Position numbers and translations under genes: made by a program. This document shows positions 48,001-58,911 of a stretch of 64,000 bases of DNA, piece after piece. Under the pieces are notes generated by a model, which did no database searches, was not told where the DNA came from, and saw only the letters and a program-made list of their open reading frames with translations. Origin of the DNA: Klebsormidium nitens (Eukaryota; Streptophyta; Klebsormidiophyceae; Klebsormidiales; Klebsormidiaceae); NCBI GenBank assembly GCA_000708835.1, contig DF237222.1, positions 52,564 through 116,563 on the forward strand, written 5' to 3'. Within the stretch, counting starts at the first letter, position 1, and every line of letters starts with the position of its first letter.

Positions 48001-51000
48001 TCCGGTTAGAGTGAGCAACAAGACTTACAGGGTTTCGGGCTTGAAACACCCTAAGGTATCGAAGCCTGGTTGTACTCAGTGCTTCCTCGGCATGGTGCAT
48101 CTTCTTGACGTGCAAGGGCCTTGTCAGAACTGACGGGTGCGCTTTGAATCAACGGTTCTGGACACAGTAAGCACTGAAGATCTTTCTTTCCAAGGGCCGA
48201 TCGTTTTGCGGTCCTGCGCTTGCGAGATTGGAAGATCTGTGGGTGTGATGCATATGGGTGGGATCGAGCTTTCAGTAACATAGGAAAGCGCCCTGATGCC
48301 AAAGTACACTGGCTTTTAGATACGTGTTCAGGCAGAGGGACCACAGGAACCTCTGCAAGCCAGGTTCTTACTGCACTTCAGTTGACCTGAAGTGCTGTAA
48401 GAAAATCTGGCCGCCCAACCAAGTTCGGTATCCGTTTGCATAACACTCATTAGGTATCGCTTCGTTTGCATCGGGCACGACCGAACCCTTTTCTGATGAC
48501 CCTGGGAACCCGTCGCTAACCCTTTTTGTTTGTGCAACAGACCTTGCCATCTTACAAGGCGACTACGGCTTCCCGTTCTACCGCTACATCCAATTCGATA
48601 TCCTGTCTTGTGTCAATGGGACCGTGCCAGGTGAGCATCTAGAGTCCCAAAGTTTTTCGAACTTTTTCCGACGTTCGAATCCGTTCTTTTCAAGAGCGCA
48701 AAGTAGCGAAGCTCCAAGAAACCAACTTTGAGACTCTACTTTCACCAGAAGCCTGAAACGAAACCGGTTACAAAATCCGCAGGCAAAGGCTTCTCCGCTT
48801 TGATTTGAGTCCATGTAGCAAATGGGCAAATCGACATGAAATCAAACTGCAGCTGTTCTCAAGGTGTTTGTTGCTTTGTTAAACGCAATTCGTCGTTCCA
48901 AAGTCTGCCTGAGTGCCTTTTCTTCGAGGACCTGCGCCTTCGATGGCGAAGGATAAGTGCTTGTGGGCTCATGCAGATTTACGGCTGTCGACATCGCTAC
49001 ATAAGGATAGCCTGAGACTTCGCGTTTCCAATAAATCTTCAAGCCCAGCAGTAACTGTTTCAATGTGGATGTATCTCAAGCTAGAATCGATACTTCCTCA
49101 CAGCGAAACCCTTCCAAACCGCGGGCCTTGTATTCGTTGCGTCTGCAGGCGTAGTATGCAAGCCCCAGGCGTTCATCGACAACTTTATCTACAACCAAAT
49201 GGAGGCCGTCTTCATCACCTCGCACGACGTGTGGGTGGACGACAACGTGCACATCGGCGAGCCAATGAAGACGCGCCACCTGTACAGCAGCTCGCGCTAC
49301 GACTTCCCCACGGGGATCGCACAGAAGGTGCGGAGACCCAAGGAACTTACAAATGTTTTGGAGATCATGACGACTACGTTCATAATCCTGGAGGCCGGAA
49401 CTTATTCTGAGGGATGTCTGCTGTAGGGTTTCCAGTATTCTTGTCTTTTACACTCCTCTCGGGATTGCAGGCATTCGAGCTGAGTATTGGCATTTGACAA
49501 AAGGTTGGTTGTGGGGGCCAGCGTGCTCTCACGGACACGCTGTAGAGCTGTCTCAAAACGAGACCATAGTTACACGAAACAGTTTGAACACCGGAAAGGA
49601 TTATTGGAGGGGCCCTGGGGCTTAATCAGCGGGTTCGTGCACTCGTCCTGCTATAAATTGTCTCCTTATCAAGTCGACGGTCTGTTGAACCCTTTTGATA
49701 TATTCTGGACTTGTTCTTCTCGATTCAATCAACAATATGTCTTGTAAATACCAAGCTCTCGACCTTACCGAAATCCTAACCAAAGGTTCATTCACGCTCC
49801 GCATCCGCATCCAGTGTTACCCCCCAGCAGACCCCACACGTCCTGGGAGTTCTGTCTTCCTTATTGGTCACTGCGTTTCCATTAAAAATTTTATGTATTA
49901 TTATTTATTGAAATTTATTTCCTGAAACTATGCTTTAACAAAAAATCTTATTTAGCACATTTTGGGAATTTGTTCCGACTACTAAGATACTCGATATGCT
50001 CAAATTATGAAAGAGAAACAATTGGCTGGTTCTAAAGGGATGTCCAATTTTTGTTTAAAAGTGGCTTTCTATTAGCTTGTTGGAATTATGGTCAATCTAA
50101 TGCAGAAGATGAGAAACGGGAAATTATTCTTCACCGCGTCAACTTGGATGCTGACTTTCACACGTCTGCCATAGAAGCAGCACCTATGTCAATTAAATCA
50201 TCAAGAGTTCTTGAGTCTGGGACCGCTTCTTGGTTCGGGACTCCGTGTTCAGCAGCGTTCTCTGCAGACCAGTAGAAGAATCTGAGGAGAAACTTAAAAT
50301 GAGGCACGCCATGCAACTCTGGTAATTTAAGTGCTTCCTTGTGGCGAGTCAGGAAAGTCTGACTCCGAGCCGAGGTTTCAGATGCTTCACCTTTATCAAA
50401 CTGCGCAACTCGCGAATTCGAGGACACTCACGAGCTGCCCGCGTTTCCCCCTTTTCCCAATCATTCAGCTACGGACAGCCTATCTCTCTGACACATTGGG
50501 GAGACGAACACATTGGGCCTCTACAACTCTAGGACTCTGGGCCTGACAATGACGTCACGTCTCTTGTGCGCGCGCGCAGGTGGACGTGTACTCCCAGGTG
50601 CGCGTCCTAACGAAGAACAGCCCCGTCGTCAGCTGGAGCGCCCTCCAGACCACATACCAGGTGAGCCACGTGGCGAGCGGTGATTCGCTCCTTTTGAGTC
50701 CGTAGACTTTGCGGAAGCGAGGGCGGTGGCAGTTCTTAGCAAAGCGTTTTTGGACGTGATTAGCACCCGAAGAACGATTCCGACCAAGTCTTGCCATTTT
50801 GGGTATGTCTTTTGATCCGGCTTTCAGGGCTTGAAGTGCGGAGTGGAGTAATCTTCGCGCCGTCTCATTTAGAGGCGGATTTCAATCCATCAGCCAGGAA
50901 TTTGTGCGTCTAGCCCCGCGCGGTATCACAATCTCTTCAAAATATGCTCATACAGGGGTCTGCCCCGTTAGAAATCGTATTCGGTCCGCGTATGCTCCGG

Positions 51001-52469
51001 TTCCGCCCTCTTACGCAGGACATCGCCGGTGAGCCGTGCATGAACACTCTCGCAAATGCCTGAGATTTTACGCCAGTCCTTTCCCAAGTGCCCTCATCCC
51101 GCGCGCTTATGCGGAGGGCCAGCTGACAAACATCATGCACTAACACTACGCATATAGCCCTCCAAAACGCTGCCGGCTTATGCCCGCGCCACTTGCTTAT
51201 GCAGGACAAACAGCATGGTGGGCCAGCTCGTCACCAACGTGCCAACATCATATTCAGACTTACTTGCCCCTTATGCTCCTTTTCCGCCCGCTTATGCAGG
51301 ACATCACCGTGGGCCAGCTGCTCACCAATGTCCTGTCGACACGTAGCGCCCCTACGGACTCGTACCTCAAGATGTACCTGCGCCTGTCCGCTGACGTCGT
51401 CACGTCCGAGTTGTCGTGTCAGCAGGACTTCCTCAGCATGCTCTCGTCACTGGTAAGCTAAAAACTCGTACTTCTGAGTTCACGAGTTCCGACCGTTCCG
51501 GTCGTTCCGCTGACGCTTTCTACCGCTTTAGAGTGCAACTCCTTTACCATGGTCTCGTATCGAGTAAGCAAGAAACCTCTAGTGTTTTTATTGCACGACT
51601 TCTACCCGTTCCCGTTGTTCCGCTGACGCTTTCGACGCCGGTTTGAAAAGATTCTGCCGATGTGACTTCCTCAGCGGGCTCCTCTACAGCCCGACGAGCA
51701 ATACCAAGAGCGATCACTTAAGAGTCTTCGTAGCCACTTTTAGTTACGTGCGTCCGTTCCGTTCGCTCTCGGCCTCGTTCCGCGAATGTCTCGCCCAGTC
51801 GCCAAGAGCTGCGATCTTGAAGATCCTCACCGTTTGACTCATCCGGAAAAGTTCCTCCGCCTTTCGAATGGGCGCTTGTAGTCAGCACGACGTCCTGACA
51901 AATGTTCCAAGCGTGGGAGAGCGCTCGTGCAGCTTCCAGACAAGCTCAAACGGAAAGAGCGCAGGCTTTTCCCCTCAATCTCTGAAACACGCTCCGATTC
52001 GCCAATGTGTCGACGGTTGGACCACAAATCTGCAACGAGATGCCGCGACTTTTTCGAACGGTTTCCTGCCAACGTCAGTTTGTCGTCTGCTTTTTTTTTA
52101 AACACGCAATCTCTTTGCTTTGCGGCCCCCTGGAGCCTTTCACCCCGGCGTTTCGTGGCTTCTTTTAATCCCCCGTCATAACCGACCGCCCCATGACTTT
52201 GATGAACAACGATACCGTCTTTTTCTCTCTTCACCCCTCCGATTCCTAGCTGTTTCCAGACCGAGGTCACGCCGTTATGACGTGACGCCCTCGCTCCTTA
52301 CGCGCAGAGCTCACCCGTGCATCTTGTATCGCAGGGTTCCATTTACGCGCTGCTGATGCTCGTGTTCGGCAAGCCCGGGGAGCTGTTGAACGGCTGGCTG
52401 TACGCGCGCGCGAACCGGCCGACCCGGGAGGGCTCCGCCGGGTCGGTGGAGCGGGATCCGGAGCTCTAG
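45093..52469 (+). CDS. Unrecognised two-TM protein with large cysteine-bearing middle domain
   Basis: Nine exons, 45093-45292, 46263-46360, 46663-46766, 47314-47530, 48541-48630, 49149-49327, 50580-50660, 51300-51452 and 52335-52469, join without a break into 418 residues. A polar N-terminal tail ends in FSMPFDLFPYHPAEEAEE, followed by a strong membrane helix (about 82-99). The middle region (100-360) has five or more cysteines and NLT/NGT glycosylation sequons (in exons 4 and 5), so it is probably luminal or extracellular. A second hydrophobic stretch (about 368-386, SIYALLMLVFG) precedes a short polar tail. I do not recognise the family. The topology loosely resembles uncharacterised two-TM proteins of ciliates and oomycetes, but that is an impression only. 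Consistent phases at every junction argue for a real gene. Introns 3, 4, 7 and 8 hold exon-edge copies. Confidence 0.82.
47210..47313 (+). repeat. One copy of the exon 4 start, unknown two-TM gene intron 3
   Basis: CGCAG|GCCGAATGCTAATCCGCTTCATC (junction 47241) is a shifted copy of the real CTGCAG|GCCGGGATGCTGATGCGCTTCATT (47314), offset by 73 bp. The preceding intron bases (AAACCTT...) are also shared. Confidence 0.85.
47531..48040 (+). repeat. Three tandem copies of the exon 4 end, unknown two-TM gene intron 4
   Basis: The exon 4 end ATTCCAGTCGGA|GTGAGCACCAAGACTT (donor GT at 47531) recurs with donors at 47691, 47856 and 48011. Spacings are 160, 165 and 155 bp. All keep a GTGAG donor. The first copy also preserves GGCTTCTGCTGCGACTACGA from the coding part; the later two are more eroded. 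Confidence 0.93.
51005..51299 (+). repeat. Three tandem copies of the exon 8 start, unknown two-TM gene intron 7
   Basis: The junction CTTATGCAG|GACATCACCGTGGGCCAGCT (51300) is echoed at 51205, about 51112 and 51019. Spacings are about 95, 93 and 93 bp. The copies share GCTCC(G/T)(G/T)TTCCGCC upstream and GGGCCAGCT downstream. The middle copy has lost the CAG; the other two keep it. Confidence 0.9.
51453..51705 (+). repeat. Copies of the exon 8 end, unknown two-TM gene intron 8
   Basis: The donor region CTCTCGTCACTG|GTAAGC (GT at 51453) is followed by TGGTCTCGTATCGAGTAAGC (about 51550-51569) and a weaker TGACTTCCTCAGCGGGCTC near 51662. The flanking intronic string TTCCGCTGACGCTTTC occurs twice, about 111 bp apart. 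Confidence 0.75.
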
Positions 52470-54525
52470 ACGGGAGCCCGGCGATTATTTTGCAGCTGAG
52501 GGGAAGTGGGGGGGGAGTATAATCTGCGTTTGCAAGTCGGGGATCGATCCCCGAGGGAGGTTTCGCTTTTAGCTCTGCTTGGTCAAGGGCCGGCGGTTAA
52601 ACAGACTTCTCACCCTCTCTTTCCGGTAGAAGGGCCAGAAAACAGCTACCAATGTTGGTTAACGGCAGGAGTCCTCTGTGGGAGATGGCGCGAGAGGACA
52701 AGTTGCAGGTAGGGAGGATTGCTTGCAGTTGGCGGGAATGGCCGGCGGTAATTTTGCACAGTGGGGAGACGTACGGAAAAGCCGGTTAGGAAACCGAGCA
52801 GAAAAGTCACGAAAGCAGGGGGCGACTTGTTAGCGGGGCGACTTATTAGCGGAAACAGGACACGGAGGAAGGGAAAAGAAGAAGCGAAGTTTGGTTGTTG
52901 CATGCATAGGAGAGATTTAGAGTTGGTTCAGGCGCAGCACGTTGCGGCCGACGTGCTCCGCTTGGTGATAGTTTCTGGCAAGCAAGACCATTATAAGTCA
53001 GAATATATATATACCTTGTATGTTAACTAGAACCTGTACGTATTTATTTATTGGGCCGTTTGCCGGCGAAGCGACCGCTTTTTGGAGCTACAGTTGGGAG
53101 AGCAGCCTGGGAGGCCGTTGCTTTAGTATGCGGACGAAGATCTAGACGAGGCGCGTTGGATACTTCGTCGTAAATTGCTGATCTACAAATTCAGCTAGCT
53201 AGACTTGCCAAATCAAAACTTTTATTATTGGTTTAGAGGCTTGTGCAAGTACTGAGTTGTGGACACTGGAAGCAGGATCATCAACCCCTCCAGAGTCAAT
53301 TGCACAACTTGAAGGATCAAGCTAAGAAGCAATAATACATAGGCCTTCGGCCTATATTTTAAAGTCGATTCATTCATCCTTTCTTATTAATTCGAAAACC
53401 GTCATCGAAAGGTTGCGTTTTTACAAGGATCGACGGGCTAGCTTTCATCCATATAAGCGACTTGCATGATCTGCGAGTCCACTCAAGCTAGCCACGATGA
53501 GCCGTCATGAAGGTCGTTTCCTGGCAAGTTGTTCCCGCAATCATTGATCTTTGATGGCGCTGCCAGCCACTTATGATGCAGCCTATCAAGACATGTATGT
53601 GATTCAGTCCTCTCTAGACGTCCGTACGTCTTGCCTTACAGTCTTTCATGCATGACATGGTCCGATCCAGATTGAGTCACTCCGACCACTTGTTGCGATC
53701 TGCGCTAAGCTAGCTCGCACAGCGCCAATCACAGGGCGGGTTGGCTGCGAACCGGAGCCACGAACCGGATCGGCTCCGGATTGGCTCCGGTTCCTGCCCT
53801 GAACAGGCGAAGCGCACAATTCTGAGATGGCCGAAACGCTGTCACAGCCGTCCGATCTTCACCTAATGAAGCCAGTCTGAAAGTGCATTTGGGCGTTAGG
53901 TGTTAGCGACCAGGACCAGACTCGTAAGCTTGACCCCCGCTCTTGGGCTGGAAAGAGCAGATCGGAGCCGTCAATCTGTTGACGTTGACAAGATGGACGA
54001 TAGTGATAGCCTCGCCGCTTGTCCCTCAGCCATTTGGAAATTGTGCGTTCCGCCTGTGAAGCACATTCCGCTTTGTGCGAACCGGACCCAGCGCTCCGGT
54101 TCGCCAGCAAACCGGCTCCGGTTCGCACAAACCGCGCCCTTCCGAAGTCCGGTTCGCGCGATCCGGAACCTTGCTGCACCCGGTTAGTGCGAACCGGCTG
54201 CAAACCGGAGCGGGTTCGAGCAAACCGGGCTCGAACCTGCCTCTGCTGGGTTCAAGCAGGGACAAGTAGCTACAAATACAGTAAGGACGTCAATTGGAGA
54301 CCCATCCAGAAACGGGGAAGTAAACATTGCAGTTCCAAGTCAAACCGAGTCAGTTCGGGGAGCCAATGAGATCAAAGGTTTCCTTAAATTGCGTTGCTGT
54401 TCTTGAATAAGTCCAGATGCGGCGTCCTCGTCCAGGTCTATGTCACGTCCGTTGAGCTCAGGCTAGCTAATCTCGGATGCTTATTGCTAATTAGGCTACC
54501 TTGCCCTTTCTAAGGTGACCTCCAG
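52470..54525. other. Gene-poor stretch after the two-TM gene
   Basis: It begins with the 3' UTR of the two-TM gene. The rest has short frames without protein character and CCGGTTCG-type motifs (53740-53800, 54070-54240). Confidence 0.45.
53740..54240. repeat. CCGGTTCG/CGAACCGG-rich islands
   Basis: Two clusters (53740-53800, 54070-54240) are made mostly of GAACCGG, CCGGTTCG and GGCTCCGG words in both orientations, so they can pair with each other. A related cluster lies at 57600-57905 and a short one at 59050-59110. The arrangement is irregular rather than a strict tandem array. Confidence 0.75.
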
Positions 54526-55242
54526 CTAAGCTGTACTTCTTTGTGGAACTTGCAGGCGGAGGTGCAACAGAGTCGGCCTCCAGATTGAGGCCGAAAGGAA
54601 GTCTGCGGCTGCAAGAAAAAAGAATGAGGGGGTCACTTAAGGGACCAGGATAGGTGATAATGAGAACAGAACAGACGCAAACGCAAACGCAACCGCACAC
54701 TGCTGCTCATAGTTCTTGAATTGTGTCGACGTAGAGAATTGCGGCTTCGACATAGAACAGGTCTTTGGCAAGAGAGTAGACTGTTGAACGAAAATTGACA
54801 AAGCAGAGACGAAGACGAACCAGGCTTCATGCGCCGCTCCGAAACTAGGCACGAATTGAACGAATTAAACGACTTTGTTGTGTTGAATTTGAACAGGTGT
54901 CGACTATAAAAGATCACTGAGTGACGATGTATCAGAAGCACGCTTACTTTCATTCGACTCAAACAATCGTGATGACAGACCGGAACAATCTTCATGGGCA
55001 CCTTTCAGATATGCATGCTTTCCTTGCGATACCAGTCATAACGGCACTGAAGTCCGTTCTCTGTTCGAAGAACGCGAAGCGTACTAATGGTAACTAGCTA
55101 ATCGGTACCTAAACCGTAACGAGAACTTACTCACCAGTCACGCAAAGCCACGTGGCACTATGACGCATTAGCATCGCACGCCGTATCTCCTCCCATTTCA
55201 CGTCCTCGTACACGCGCTCCGTCTCCAGTACTACGGCGCCAC
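54526..55242 (-). pseudogene. Two exon-like segments of an unrecognised minus-strand gene
   Basis: Segment 55242-55135 reads GAVVLETERVYEDVKWEEIR and further polar residues. It has an AG before it and a GTGAGT donor after it. Segment 54608-54526 follows a TTTTTCTTGCAG acceptor, joins in phase (ACT G|CC), and ends in TAG. Both look coding, but I found no start codon or earlier exon to the right, and the product is not recognised. It may be a gene remnant, or a real gene whose other exons I missed. Confidence 0.35.
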
Positions 55243-55787
55243 CTAAGCGCATTAAGCCTTTACGGTGCGCATCTTAGCGTACGCCACCGAGAGACATTGA
55301 GAAGCTGGTGTTTCCTAAAACTGCAGAGTTTCAGTGGATAAGATGAAGAACCGCTGAGAAGCTTTGATGGGTTATCGAGGTGAATTTTGCCGTTCCTACT
55401 GAAGTTTACGGTACCCTTTTTGAACGACGCGCACAGAGTTCCATTCAGTAAGATGGAGGCCGTGCAAGCGGGATGCACTCCTCGCATGCTCCCTCAAAGA
55501 ATGCTAGGGCACCTTTCAGGTCGAAGAGATGTACGAAGGAATTGTCGGATAAGCAAAGAATCTTCAATTATCAACCCGCGAGTCGAAAGTGGCTGCATGG
55601 GCTTCAGTTTCAAGGGCTATTATGAAAGATAAGCTCTTGTGAGTATCGAGGAAGAGACGGACTCGGATCAACGTTGCAGTCTGATGCAACCGTGTTTCTA
55701 ATCCTGCCCTTCTAAACCCTCGTCAGTCCCGCTGACGACCTTTATAGGCAGATCAGCTGTTGTTCCCTTCATCGTTTGCCATATCAG

Positions 55788-57056
55788 CAGATCTCGGGCT
55801 CCCAAGCAGGAGCTCGACCGGAAGCCTCATATTGTCTTCGTGCTCAAGGTTGGAACCTGTTGCAATCCATATGACTGATGAAGCGTCCCCTTATGCTTTC
55901 CCTTGAAGGAGATGCTGAAAAGCGGGATCCTTCACCTCTGCGGAGAGGACACCACGGGCTGGAACGAGCAGTTCACCATGCTTACGTCATACGAGCAGCA
56001 AGCCGCTGAGGCGGCCGCGGCCAGCTTGACACCGGGGGACATGGGGCTCGAGCAAACCAAGCTGCGCATTCGCGAAGACTTCCGCTATGTGCTGACTGCA
56101 AGAAGAAGGTAAGGCTTATATGAAGGAAGCAAGGGTTAGGCAGTCGGGCGTCTTTGAAATTGAATATGTGAACGGTCTCCGGTCTTCAATCATTGTGTCC
56201 CCGTTCTGCCGCTTGAGTTTTTTTGGAGATCGTGTCCACAGAAAACGGAAGATACTCTGGTTCGTTTCCAGAAGGCGACAATAGGTCGCTCGTACGATAT
56301 TCTTACCTGTAAGGACTGGTAACTGATTCGAAGGACCCGCAAGCGTGATCATAACGCTTGTGATCCAGGTTTGTGGCAAAAGAGTTGCATGAGGACAACA
56401 GCGTGTATCCGATTTCAATGTCCCGTTTTGACAGATTGCTCACACTTCTCACTCTGCTCTCCTCTGCAGCAATAACGGGAAAACTTGAGTTCGAACGCAG
56501 AAACAGGTAAGCTAGCTGAGTCTCTTACAGCATTGGGCGCTTCCCTGTAGTAACTCGGGCAGCCATCGGAGCTTTTATGTGCCCATCTGCTTCAGCGAAA
56601 GCTCTCTCCGTGCTTCGCGCGATAGGGAGTGTGCACACTTCCGTTTAGCTTGGCAATTCGCATCCCAGATTCAGACTGGCGCCTCTTGTTCGTAAGCATC
56701 AATGGTGCAACGCGCCCTTCTCCTTTAGGTCACTTACCATGAACGGCCGCGGTTCTGACGGAATTCTGTTGTTTTTGTTTGGTGCAGGTAGTCGCAGCCT
56801 AGGTAGTCAGCCCGAAGTCGTCCTAGTTTCAAGGCATCAAAATCAGCTGTACACTGCAAGGGTGTCCCCGGACTCATTTTGCTGTTCAATACAAGTCCGG
56901 TGAGCACGATTCGGACTGTGGCAATGAACGACACTTTTTGTAAGTGGGCTCGTTGCCCTTTTTAATCAGCTGGTCGACAACACGCACTCCAAGTCGCTGG
57001 ACGTCTACGCAAAGTCGTTTGTCCCAACGATTGCCACGTGCACCGAGCTTGTGTGA
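55788..57056 (+). pseudogene. Exon-like segments of an unrecognised plus-strand gene or remnant
   Basis: Segments with splice-like borders and protein-like reading are 55791-55848 (PKQELDRKPHIVFVLK), 55909-56108 (EMLKSGILHLCGEDTTGWNE onward, 66 codons, donor GTAAGG), 56470-56506 (ITGKLEFERRN), 56669-56691 (FRLAPLV) and 56970-57056 (LVDNTHSKSLDVYAKSF to TGA). The first two join in phase. The third to fourth also fit. Phases between the second and third and between the fourth and fifth do not match, so exons are missing, or the gene is broken. No domain is recognised. Confidence 0.4.
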
Positions 57057-58911
57057 AGTCAAAAGAGTGCTTCCGGGATCTCCCTGAAAGTCATATCCTG
57101 TCGTAACCCGCAGTCAACGTCAGATCCGCGTGCTTTGCGGTGGACTTCGGAGTTTGTGCCGGCAGGCTTGGGACTGCCCTGGGTCTTACAAACCGTCTTG
57201 GAGTTTTCCGACAACTACTAACCGAAGAGATAGCCGCCTTTACTGACGTCTTTCAGAATGTTGGGTTGTGTGACCTTTGCGAGATCGATGATCCGAATTC
57301 TTGTAAACGAAATGAGAAAGGGTGAGCTATCGCTGTATCAAAACTTTCAACATAGTCTCCATTTCTTTCAGTTTCCAGTTCTTCTCTGCTTTCACCGTTG
57401 GTTCGACGCGTGCGGAAGTCCGAATATGGTCGCAAAGGCAGCAAAGAGTACGCGGCCCAGGCAGACTAAGGGGTTTCTATTTCATTAGCGGGTCCCGTAC
57501 TTCGACGCTTGGCAATAGTTCAGGCGCCGCAACCCGAGTATTGAAGCCGTTAGTTCTTGAGCTATAGTCCTCCCTAGTCTTTACAGTACGTTGTTCCGGA
57601 ATGCGCTCCGTTTCCGCTCCGGTTCGCCAGCCAGAGAGGTTCTGGTGGCCAGAGAACCGGAGCGGAATTCCTTTCCGGTTTGCACAAATTGAGGCCTGAG
57701 ACCGGATCCGGTTAGGGCCAGGTTCGCGCCAAACCCGTTCCGGTTCGTTGGACCGGTTTGCTCAAACCGGACCCGCGAACCGGCTCCGGTTCCTCCGCCA
57801 CGTTTCCGGACCTGGCAGGGGGCCCGGTTCGGGTCCGGTTCGCGTGAAACCGGCCTCGAACCGGGGGCGAACCGGAGCCAAACCGGCTCCGGTTTGCAGC
57901 CAACCCGCCCTGTGCAACGTCTACATGCGATTTACTGACTACTTTTAATGACGATGTGCTGTAGAGCGCAAAAGGATTGCTCATAGTTCAATCGGACATG
58001 ATGACCGTACACCTAAATTAAGAGAAGTCTTTTAGGGGAAGCTCGTCACACACGGGCATTGAGTTCATGGCAAGGATTGTCGGAGTCATGACAGTCAGTG
58101 GCCGTCCAGCTACTCTCAATTCTGAATCAATTCCCGACGGTTGCAGCTGCTGGCAAGTCTGCAAGGTGACTTTTCGTTCATATGCATATGGAGTGCATGC
58201 AATTGTACCTTGGTCATGCACAAACTTTGGCTAAATCTATGAGAGATTTATTTGGAGACAAGTAATTGAGTTATTGACAGTCCAAACACCTATAGATACA
58301 GGAATGGAGAGCCTGTAGAAATTCGCGACTAAAATTGTTTTGGTCAGCTCAGGGCACTCAGTCGGTTTTTCAAAAAGGGACAGAAGCATGTCGGCATTCC
58401 TCTACAATTACAATGTCAACGCAGTCAATGGAGGCGGTATGGCTGGCACAGTCTTATTCAGAAAGGTCGACCAACTCTACCAGTGCGAGACCTATCAGAA
58501 TCCCTAAGTGATTTGGACCTCGAGGCACGCTTGCAACCACGTGCCAGGTTCCTGTTCTCCACGTGGCGTGCCTCCACTCGTTGGCTCATGTACCCAGCTC
58601 TTTCCAGCGCGAAGAAATCGGTGTTGCACTGTTTGAATGTCTTGAGCCAGTTCGCTAAAACTAGGGGGACTTGCGGCCCAGTTTGGAGCCAACTTGTCAT
58701 CATTTGGAGGAAGCTGTGAATCAGGAGGCTGGAATGGCCCTATTGTTCATGCTTGACGAGGGAAAAAGGTTAAGCCTAACGCTCGTTCGGCAACAGCCGT
58801 CATTTTGACGCTGCGGGTCTGACCTTGGAGCGCATTTGCTCCAGCCCTGAAGGCTCCATTTGGGAGCGCACTGGCGTATTCGTTTTGGTTTGATTGAGTT
58901 CTCTCGTCCCT
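57057..58911. other. Intergenic with a GC-rich repeat island
   Basis: This stretch includes the CCGGTTCG/CGAACCGG island at 57600-57905. Weak open frames around 58.46-58.72 kb exist on both strands. I found no supported gene. Confidence 0.4.
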
